Source: JALZDI01 sp965653225 (GTDB lineage Bacteria; Actinomycetota; Actinomycetes; Propionibacteriales; Nocardioidaceae). Taken from it: 19,726 bases of DNA. The notes beneath the pieces were generated by a model. That model was not told the DNA's origin. It made no database searches and was given only the letters and a program-made list of their open reading frames with translations. Where the stretch lies: assembly GCA_965653225.1 (NCBI GenBank), contig CBFGZI010000068.1, positions 1 through 19,726 on the forward strand, given 5' to 3'. A program made the position numbers and the translations under genes. Positions 1 through 5,516 of the stretch are shown piece by piece; position 1 is the stretch's first letter, and the number at the start of each line of letters is the position of its first letter.

Positions 1-75
1 GTCGCCGAATCGCGTCGGCTCTTCACAGACTGATGGTAGGCGCGCCCGAGCGCTCGCGGGGTCGTTTCGCCAAGG

Positions 76-110
76 TTGGTCGCGCCCTGGCCGCCTGTAC
101 TGTCGACGCC
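76..110 (+). promoter_or_regulatory. Putative leaderless promoter of the MoxR/VWA operon
   Basis: A -35-like TTGGTC (76-81) and a -10-like TACTGT (98-103) are 16 bases apart. The -10 ends 7 bases before the ATG at 111, so transcription would begin at or next to the start codon. No Shine-Dalgarno sequence precedes that ATG, which fits a leaderless mRNA, common in actinobacteria. Bases 1-75 hold nothing else I can identify. Confidence 0.5.
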
Positions 111-1508
111 ATGGCGACGGCACCGGACGGCAGGGCAGGCACCCTGCGGGAGCTCCGGGCGCGCGGTTACGTCGCACGCCCGGTCAAACAAGAGGTTCGC
201 GACAATCTGCTGGCCCGGCTGCGGTCCGGCGTCGACCCGTTCCCCGGCATCGTCGGGTTCGAGGAGACCGTGCTGCCCGAGCTGGAGAGCGCGCTGCTGG
301 CCGGGCACGACCTGGTCCTGCTCGGCGAGCGCGGCCAGGGCAAGACCCGGCTGATGCGTGCGCTGGTGGGGCTGCTCGACGAATGGGTCCCGGTGGTCGC
401 GGGGTGCGAGATCAACGACGAGCCGACGGCCCCCGTGTGCGCCCGCTGCCGCCGCCTGGTCGCCGAGCTCGGCGACGAGACCCCGGTCGCCTGGCTGCAT
501 CGCGACGAGCGGTACGCCGAGAAGCTGGCCACCCCCGACACCAGCGTCGGCGACCTGATCGGCGACGTCGACCCGGTGAAGGTCGCGGAGGGCCGAACCC
601 TCGGCGACCCCGAGACCGTCCACTACGGCCTGGTGCCGCGCACCAACCGCGGCATCGTCGGGGTCAACGAGCTGCCCGACCTCGCCGAGCGCATCCAGGT
701 CGGGCTGTTCAACGTGCTCGAGGAGCGCGACATCCAGGTGCGCGGCTACGTGCTCCGGCTGCCCCTCGACCTGCTGCTGCTGGCCACCGCCAACCCCGAG
801 GACTACACCAACCGCGGCCGCATCGTGACCCCGCTCAAGGACCGCTTCGGGGCCGAGATCCGCACGCACTACCCGCTCGACGTCGAATCCGAGGCCGCGC
901 TGGTGACCCAGGAGGCCCACCTCGCCGCCACGGTCCCGCCGCACCTGGTCGAGGTGCTGGCCCGGCTCACGCGCGGGCTGCGCGAGTCGGCCGCGGTCGA
1001 CCAGCGCTCCGGCGTCTCCGCGCGGTTCGGCATCGCGGCAGCAGAGGGGGTCTCCGGATCGGCCCTGCGCCGCGCCGCGCGTACCGGTGAGCCGGAGGCG
1101 GTCGCGCGCGTCTGCGACCTGCCGGCCGTCGTACCCACCCTGCTGGGCAAGCTGGAGTTCGAGATGGGCGAGGAGGGCCGCGAGCACGAGGTGGTCGACC
1201 ACCTGCTCCGGCTGGCCGTCGCCGACACCTTCCGCGACCGGCTGGGCGGGCTCGACCTGTCCGGCTTCACCGACCTCTTCGGCGAGGGAGCGGTGGTCGA
1301 GACCGGCGAGCTCGTCCCGGCCGCCGACGTGCTCGCCCAGGTCGGCACGGTGTCCGGGCTCGCCAAGGTTCTCGACCGGCTCGGCCACGGCGACGACGCC
1401 TCGCCGGGCGTGGTCGCGGCCGCGGTCGAGCTCGTGCTCGACGGCCTGCACCTCACCCGGCGGATCGGCAAGGACCTCATCGACGGCCGCACGGTCTACG
1501 GCACCTAG
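111..1508 (+). CDS. MoxR/Mg-chelatase-type AAA+ ATPase (Rv0958-like)
   Basis: This is a 465-residue AAA+ ATPase of the magnesium-chelatase-subunit-I/MoxR type, probably a cytosolic chaperone-like ATPase that works with the VWA protein encoded 12 bases downstream. Walker A is GERGQGKT (72-79), the Walker B region is GVNELPDL with N186-E187, the sensor-1 asparagine is N228 in TANPEDYTN, and an arginine-finger candidate is R245 in PLKDRFG. An insert after Walker A holds C99, C110 and C113 (CxxC), a possible metal site. Asn replaces the usual Walker B Asp; as I recall, NELPDL is normal for this subfamily, so it is not a defect. The ATG at 111 is preferred over the upstream start at 33 because of the promoter just before it. 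Length and partner match M. tuberculosis Rv0958 (about 459 aa). True chelatase activity is unlikely, since no tetrapyrrole genes are nearby. The substrate is unknown. Confidence 0.88.
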   Translation: MATAPDGRAGTLRELRARGYVARPVKQEVRDNLLARLRSGVDPFPGIVGFEETVLPELESALLAGHDLVLLGERGQGKTRLMRALVGLLDEWVPVVAGCEINDEPTAPVCARCRRLVAELGDETPVAWLHRDERYAEKLATPDTSVGDLIGDVDPVKVAEGRTLGDPETVHYGLVPRTNRGIVGVNELPDLAERIQVGLFNVLEERDIQVRGYVLRLPLDLLLLATANPEDYTNRGRIVTPLKDRFGAEIRTHYPLDVESEAALVTQEAHLAATVPPHLVEVLARLTRGLRESAAVDQRSGVSARFGIAAAEGVSGSALRRAARTGEPEAVARVCDLPAVVPTLLGKLEFEMGEEGREHEVVDHLLRLAVADTFRDRLGGLDLSGFTDLFGEGAVVETGELVPAADVLAQVGTVSGLAKVLDRLGHGDDASPGVVAAAVELVLDGLHLTRRIGKDLIDGRTVYGT

Positions 1509-1520
1509 CCGGGCGCGCCG

Positions 1521-3512
1521 ATGGACCCTCGTCCCCGTCCGCACCGCCGCTACCGCTACGGCGTGTGGCGCGGCGGCCCCGACCCGCTGGCACCCCCGTA
1601 CGACGTGCGCGAGGCGCTCGACGAGCTCGGCCGCGACGTGCTCTCCGGCGCGGGTCTGCGTGAGTCGCTGCGCGACCTGCTCCGCCGCGGGCTGGGCGAC
1701 CGGCGCGGCCTTGACGCCCTGGCCGAGCGCGTACGGAAGCAGCGTGCGCGGGAGCGCCGGCGCGGTGACCTCGGCGGGGTGCTCGACCAGGTGCGCGCGG
1801 CCCTGGACCAGGCGCTGGCCGCCGAGCGCGACGCGCTCGCCGCGGCCGACGACGACGCGGCCCGGATGGCCGAGATGGAGCTGGACACGCTCCCCGACGA
1901 CGTCGCCGGCGCGGTGCGCGGCCTGTCGGAGTACGACTGGCGCTCGCCGGAGGCCAGGAGCACCTACGAGTCGATCCGGGAAATGCTGCGTCAGCAGGTG
2001 CTGGACGCGAAGTTCGCGGGGATCAAGCAGGCGCTGTCCGGCGACGACCCGGAGGGCATGCAGCGCGTACGCGACATGCTCGCCGACCTCAACGACCTGC
2101 TGCGGGCGCATGCGGCCGGCGAGGACACCACCGACCGGTTCGCGGAGTTCATGCAGCGGCACGGCGACTTCTTTCCCGAGGAGCCGCAGGACACCGACGA
2201 GCTCATCGACGCGCTCGCCCGGCGGCAGGCGGCCGCGGAGCGGCTGGCCAGGTCGCTGAGCCCGCAGCAGCGCTCCGAGCTCGCGCAGCTTCTTGCCGAC
2301 GCCATGGCCGATCCCGACCTGGCCTCGCAGATGGCCCAGCTCGAGGACAACCTGCGGGCGCTGCGGCCCGGGATCGACCGCGGCAGCCCGGTCCAGATGC
2401 GACCGGGCGGGGAGCCCCTGGGCTACGGCGAGGCCGTCGAAGTGGTGGCCGACCTCGCCGACCTCGAGGCGCTGGAGGCCCAGCTGTCCCAGGAGCATCC
2501 CGGCGCCACGCTCGACGACGTCGACGTGGAGATGCTGGAGCAGCACCTGGGCTCCCGCGCGGCTGCGGACCTGCGGGCGCTGCGCGAGCTGGAGCAGGAG
2601 CTGGAGCGCCAGGGGTTCCTGTCCCGCGGCGACGACGGCCTGCGGCTGACCCCCCGCGCGGTGCGGCGGCTCGGCGAGACCGCGCTGCGCAGGGTCTTCG
2701 CCAAGCTGGAGGCCGCGGGGACCGGTGAGCACGCCGATCGTCGCACCGGCTCGGCCGACGAGCCGACCGGCGCCTCCCGGCCGTGGGTGTTCGGCGACGA
2801 GCTGCCGCTGGACGCGGTACGCACCGTCGGCAACGCCGTACGCCGAGCGGGTCCGTCCGGCGGCCCCTCCGGCAACAGAGCGGTGCAGCTCCTGGTCGAC
2901 GACTTCGAGGTGGTCGAGACCGAGCGGCGCACCACCGCGGCAGTGGCGCTGTGCGTGGACCTGAGCTTCTCGATGGTCCAGCAGGGCCGTTGGGGCCCGA
3001 TGAAGCAGACGGCGCTGGCGCTGTCGCACCTGATCGCCACCCGGTTCCGGCACGACGCCCTGCAGGTCATCGGCTTCGACCGGTCCGCTCGACGGCTGTC
3101 GCCGGTCCAGCTGGCCGAGGTGGAGCCGGAGTGGGTGCAGGGCACCAACCTCCAGCACGCCCTGCTGATCGCGGCCCGTCACCTGCGCCGCCACCCCGAC
3201 GCCGAGCCGGTCGTGCTGGTCGTGACCGACGGGGAGCCCACGGCACACCTGCTCGACGACGGCACGCCGTACTTCAACTGGCCGCCCACCCTCGACACGC
3301 TCCGGGCGACTGTGGCGCAGGTCGACGAGCTGACCAGGTACGGCGCCACGCTGAACCTGTTCATGCTCGGCGACGACCCGGGGCTGGCGCGCTTCGTCGA
3401 CGCCGTGGCCCGGCGCGCCGGCGGCCGCGTCTTCACCCCTGACGTGAGCCGGCTCGGTGAGTACGTCGTGGCCGACTACCTGCGGGTCCGCCAGGGCCGT
3501 CGGCCGCGCTGA
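1521..3512 (+). CDS. VWA-domain protein partnered with the AAA+ ATPase (Rv0959-like)
   Basis: This 663-residue protein is probably cytosolic, as no signal peptide or membrane segment is visible. The first ~470 residues are charged and largely helical, rich in Glu, Arg, Ala and Leu with likely coiled coils. The C-terminal von Willebrand A domain (about 470-655) has a complete MIDAS metal site: DLSFS (D480, S482, S484), T542 in QGTNL and D570 in VTDGEP. In MoxR/VWA and chelatase I/D pairs the VWA protein binds the ATPase through Mg2+ at the MIDAS and delivers a target for remodelling. The 12-base gap from the ATPase gene implies co-transcription. Size and order resemble Rv0958-Rv0959 (Rv0959 about 672 aa). 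The family assignment is firm; the target is unknown. Confidence 0.87.
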   Translation: MDPRPRPHRRYRYGVWRGGPDPLAPPYDVREALDELGRDVLSGAGLRESLRDLLRRGLGDRRGLDALAERVRKQRARERRRGDLGGVLDQVRAALDQALAAERDALAAADDDAARMAEMELDTLPDDVAGAVRGLSEYDWRSPEARSTYESIREMLRQQVLDAKFAGIKQALSGDDPEGMQRVRDMLADLNDLLRAHAAGEDTTDRFAEFMQRHGDFFPEEPQDTDELIDALARRQAAAERLARSLSPQQRSELAQLLADAMADPDLASQMAQLEDNLRALRPGIDRGSPVQMRPGGEPLGYGEAVEVVADLADLEALEAQLSQEHPGATLDDVDVEMLEQHLGSRAAADLRALRELEQELERQGFLSRGDDGLRLTPRAVRRLGETALRRVFAKLEAAGTGEHADRRTGSADEPTGASRPWVFGDELPLDAVRTVGNAVRRAGPSGGPSGNRAVQLLVDDFEVVETERRTTAAVALCVDLSFSMVQQGRWGPMKQTALALSHLIATRFRHDALQVIGFDRSARRLSPVQLAEVEPEWVQGTNLQHALLIAARHLRRHPDAEPVVLVVTDGEPTAHLLDDGTPYFNWPPTLDTLRATVAQVDELTRYGATLNLFMLGDDPGLARFVDAVARRAGGRVFTPDVSRLGEYVVADYLRVRQGRRPR

Positions 3513-3606
3513 CCCATACCTCGTCGGCTGTCGAGGGTGCGGCGCGCCGGCGCCGGTCCGCGCCAGCCGCCCTGGAAGGGATGTAACCGCCTGTTCCCTG
3601 GCCCTC

Positions 3607-3657
3607 CCACCCCCTGCAGGGGGTGGAAAGCCCATGAACGCGGCGGGTAGTCCCGCC
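3607..3657 (+). promoter_or_regulatory. Two adjacent hairpins in the VWA-2H intergenic region
   Basis: A perfect 20-base palindrome (CCACCCCCTGCAGGGGGTGG, 3607-3626) is followed by a GGCGGG-TAGT-CCCGCC hairpin (3642-3657). Neither has a T-tract, so a standard terminator is not clear, although actinobacterial terminators often lack one. The palindrome includes an SD-like AGGGGG (3618-3623). The remainder of 3513-3799 shows a short ORF (3634-3762) and a second related hairpin at 3782-3796. I could not match the region to a known riboswitch class. Confidence 0.4.
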
Positions 3658-3762
3658 AAGCGGCCAGCGGCCAAGCGCCACGTCAGCACCGACCCTCCTT
3701 GCTGCCGCCTTTCACCCAGACCATCGGCGAGACCGGCGCCCCGCCCGTTCAGCCGAGATTGA
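3634..3762 (+). CDS. Possible 42-residue Arg/Pro-rich leader ORF
   Basis: An ATG at 3634 lies 10 bases after the SD-like AGGGGG (3618-3623) and opens a 42-codon ORF ending at TGA 3760-3762, just before the 2H-like gene. The product is basic and rich in Arg, Pro, Ala and Ser, with no recognisable domain. Such a composition can arise by chance in high-GC DNA. The case for it rests on the upstream SD and its position, so it is weakly supported; a translated leader peptide controlling the next gene is one possibility. Confidence 0.2.
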   Translation: MNAAGSPAKRPAAKRHVSTDPPCCRLSPRPSARPAPRPFSRD

Positions 3763-3781
3763 GGGTAAGTGTGTGATTTCG

Positions 3782-3796
3782 CCCCTTCAGGGGGTG
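3782..3796 (+). repeat. SD-containing hairpin repeating the 3611-3625 motif
   Basis: CCCCTTCAGGGGGTG here matches CCCCTGCAGGGGGTG at 3611-3625 in 14 of 15 bases. CCCC pairs with GGGG across a TTCA loop, and the 3' arm is the Shine-Dalgarno AGGGGG (3789-3794) serving the ATG at 3800. The hairpin would therefore mask the ribosome binding site. The C-run of the upstream copy could also pair with this SD, giving alternative structures. Confidence 0.4.
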
Positions 3797-3799
3797 TTG

Positions 3800-4492
3800 A
3801 TGCCCGATCATGTCCTCATGCGAATGTCCGCTGCGCTGATCCCGCCTCCTCCGGTGCTCGAGGACCTGGCGGCCGTCCTGCGTTCCGTCCGTGGTCACGA
3901 GACCCAGCTGGAACCGGTGCCGGCGGACCTCATGCGGCTTCCGTTGGGCAACTTCGGCAACGTGGGCCTGACCGACCGGATGGCGCTGCAGGAGGCGCTG
4001 ACCGACGAGGTCTCCCGCTGGGCGCCGCTGCAGCTGCGGTTCCGTGGCGGCTCCGCGCTGGTCGACCCCGGCGACGACTCGGTCTGGGCCGAGATGTCGG
4101 GCGACCTCGAGCAGCTCACCGCGATGGGCACGGTGGTCCCGCGGGTGGTGCACCGGCTCGGCTTCCTGATCGACCGCCGCGCGTTCCGTACGCGGATGCG
4201 CGTCGGCCGCATCACCCCCTCCACCAGCGTCGAGTTCCTCGAGCGGCTGCTGAGCAGGCTGGACGGCTACTCCGGCCCGGCATGGACCAGCCACCACGTC
4301 TCGCTGCTCCGGCATCTCAGGAGTGACGAGGCGGGCGAGCCCATGGTCGAGGTGATGCACGAGCTGCGCCTGGTGGGCGACGCCGACGGCGCCGGTGCCA
4401 CCGGCACGGCCGGCGGCCGGCACCGCGACTGGCCCGCCGGCGACCAGGGGCAGGGCGCTGACAACCCGGCCGACGAGCCCGCCGGAGTCTGA
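3800..4492 (+). CDS. 2H-phosphoesterase-fold protein (2'-5' RNA ligase/ThpR-like) lacking both catalytic His
   Basis: This 230-residue protein resembles actinobacterial 2'-5' RNA ligase/RNA 2',3'-cyclic phosphodiesterases (2H superfamily) in its N-terminal AALIPPPPVLEDLAAVL, the first motif followed by FGNVG, and the RAFRTRMRVGR segment. Active members carry two HxT motifs. Here motif 1 (WHVTLAFLG type) reads MRLPLGNFG, with R46 and P48 in place of H and T. Motif 2 (FRPHLTLAR type) reads FRTRMRVGR, with R132 and R134. The usual 2H chemistry is thus unlikely, and it may bind RNA or nucleotides instead. The last ~35 residues are Gly/Ala/Asp-rich and disordered. Start: ATG 3800 has AGGGGG five bases upstream; GTG 3773 is an alternative. 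The stop overlaps the first 11-base repeat of the next promoter region. Fold assignment is moderately sure; function is unknown. Confidence 0.65.
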   Translation: MPDHVLMRMSAALIPPPPVLEDLAAVLRSVRGHETQLEPVPADLMRLPLGNFGNVGLTDRMALQEALTDEVSRWAPLQLRFRGGSALVDPGDDSVWAEMSGDLEQLTAMGTVVPRVVHRLGFLIDRRAFRTRMRVGRITPSTSVEFLERLLSRLDGYSGPAWTSHHVSLLRHLRSDEAGEPMVEVMHELRLVGDADGAGATGTAGGRHRDWPAGDQGQGADNPADEPAGV

Positions 4493-4532
4493 CGAGCTTC
4501 TGACGCACGTCTGACGTACTTCTGACGAAAAC
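4489..4532 (+). promoter_or_regulatory. Four 11-base direct repeats upstream of the lysyl oxidase gene
   Basis: CTGACG occurs at 4489, 4500, 4511 and 4522, exactly 11 bases apart. The five-base spacers are AGCTT, CACGT, TACTT and AAAAC. Sites repeating every helical turn are typical of OmpR/PhoB-family response regulators, such as the PhoB box or the 11-base units of Streptomyces PhoP boxes. The array ends about 38 bases before the -10 box at 4571, a suitable place for an activator. The first unit overlaps the stop codon of the 2H-like gene. Confidence 0.6.
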
Positions 4533-4570
4533 CGGGAGCACAAACCGGCGCAATGCGGAGCGGTCGTGGC

Positions 4571-4583
4571 TAGTTTGGTCAGT
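4571..4583 (+). promoter_or_regulatory. -10 box of a leaderless lysyl oxidase transcript
   Basis: TAGTTT (4571-4576) ends 7 bases before the ATG at 4584, putting the transcription start at the start codon. No SD precedes the ATG. No good -35 is visible around 4548-4553, consistent with a promoter that needs an activator bound at the 11-base repeats. Confidence 0.5.
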
Positions 4584-5423
4584 ATGGAGCGCCGCCTCGC
4601 CACCACCATCGCCGCAGCGACCTTCGCGGTCGCCGCGACGGCCGCCGCCCTCGGCACCTCCTCGGACGGCGGCGCTCCGACGGACGAGGACGCCGTGGCG
4701 CTGGAGAGCTGGTCGGTGCGGGCCGGCACACCGCGGCTGCTCCGGCCGGACATGTTCTCCCTGCGCGCGCGGGACCTGCAGATGTCGGTGCGCAACGGGT
4801 TCCGCGTGCTGAGGTTCTCGTCCATGCTGGCCAACGGTGGTCCCGGACCGATGGTCCTCCGGCCCCGGCCCCGCGGCGACTGCCCTCCCGGGCACCGTCT
4901 GGCCCGGCAGCTGATCAGCGTCGACCGCAACCGCAACCATCGCTACGAGCGCGGCATCGACACCCGCGAGGTCTCGCGCAAGGCCGGATGCATGGTCGAC
5001 CACCCCACCCACCACCACTGGCACTTCGAGGCCATGGCCGCCTACCGGCTCGTGGACCCCGGACCCCGCCAGCACTTCGTCGTAGGCCGGCCCAAGGTGA
5101 GCTTCTGCCTGCGTGACAACCAGCCGATCCCCGGCACCCGGGCGCGCCAGCGTCGTGCGTTCTTCGGCGAGTGCGGGCCCAACCTGGTGCAGGGCATCTC
5201 GCCGGGATGGGTCGACCTGTACGACCTCAGCCTGCCTGGGCAGTCGCTGCGGCTGCCCCGCCATCTGCGCGACGGCGTGTACTGCCTCGTGCTGCGGGCC
5301 GACCCCCGCGACCAGCTGGTCGAGACCGACGAGACCAACAACGCCCGCGCCCGGCCGATCCGCATCAACGGAACGCGGCTGACGACTCCGCACGTGCCGG
5401 CTTGCCGAAGTCTGTTTCGGTGA
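4584..5423 (+). CDS. Secreted lysyl-oxidase-like copper amine oxidase
   Basis: This 279-residue protein has an N-terminal hydrophobic signal (about 1-24) and a lysyl oxidase domain (about 50-275). Lysyl oxidases deaminate lysyl or other primary amines to aldehydes, using copper and a self-made lysyl tyrosylquinone. The copper-site segment DHPTHHHWHF (139-148) aligns with the animal WHSCHQHYHS motif, giving ligands H143, H145 and H147. Quinone residues are K171 in PKVSFCLRD and Y213 in SPGWVDLYD, aligning with human K320 and Y355. The family's QGxSPG and ETDETNN motifs are present. Several Cys (100, 136, 175, 197, 234, 274) could form disulfides. ATG 4584 fits the leaderless promoter; the in-frame GTG at 4566 lies upstream of the -10. 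Extracellular cross-linking or amine use is inferred; the substrate is unknown. Confidence 0.9.
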   Translation: MERRLATTIAAATFAVAATAAALGTSSDGGAPTDEDAVALESWSVRAGTPRLLRPDMFSLRARDLQMSVRNGFRVLRFSSMLANGGPGPMVLRPRPRGDCPPGHRLARQLISVDRNRNHRYERGIDTREVSRKAGCMVDHPTHHHWHFEAMAAYRLVDPGPRQHFVVGRPKVSFCLRDNQPIPGTRARQRRAFFGECGPNLVQGISPGWVDLYDLSLPGQSLRLPRHLRDGVYCLVLRADPRDQLVETDETNNARARPIRINGTRLTTPHVPACRSLFR

Positions 5424-5425
5424 TT

Positions 5426-5516
5426 TTGGGACTATCCAACCACCCGCAGTAGTGACACTCTGCTTTTAGGGGGCGGCGCTTTCGAGTCATCTTTTGAAAC
5501 GGGAGGGGGACTCGTC
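5426..5516 (+). promoter_or_regulatory. Weak promoter and strong RBS of the large subtilase
   Basis: A TTGGGA (5426-5431) and TAGTGA (5450-5455) pair with an 18-base spacer could form a promoter; both boxes are imperfect. The Shine-Dalgarno GGGAGGGGG (5501-5509) lies 7 bases before the ATG at 5517 and fixes the start. No clear terminator for the lysyl oxidase gene lies here. Confidence 0.35.

Noticed and set aside
111..3512. Magnesium chelatase for chlorophyll or cobalamin synthesis
   Set aside because: The pair has I/D-like architecture, but no H subunit or tetrapyrrole genes are present, and the NELPDL motif points to the separate Rv0958-like group.
3513..3799. Known riboswitch (cobalamin, TPP, ZTP, SAM, fluoride, c-di-AMP) in the structured gap
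   Set aside because: I compared the conserved core sequences I remember and none fit on either strand. A covariance-model search would settle this.
4566..4583. GTG at 4566 as start of the lysyl oxidase
   Set aside because: It lies upstream of and overlaps the -10 box; the ATG at 4584 fits the leaderless spacing and gives a normal signal peptide.
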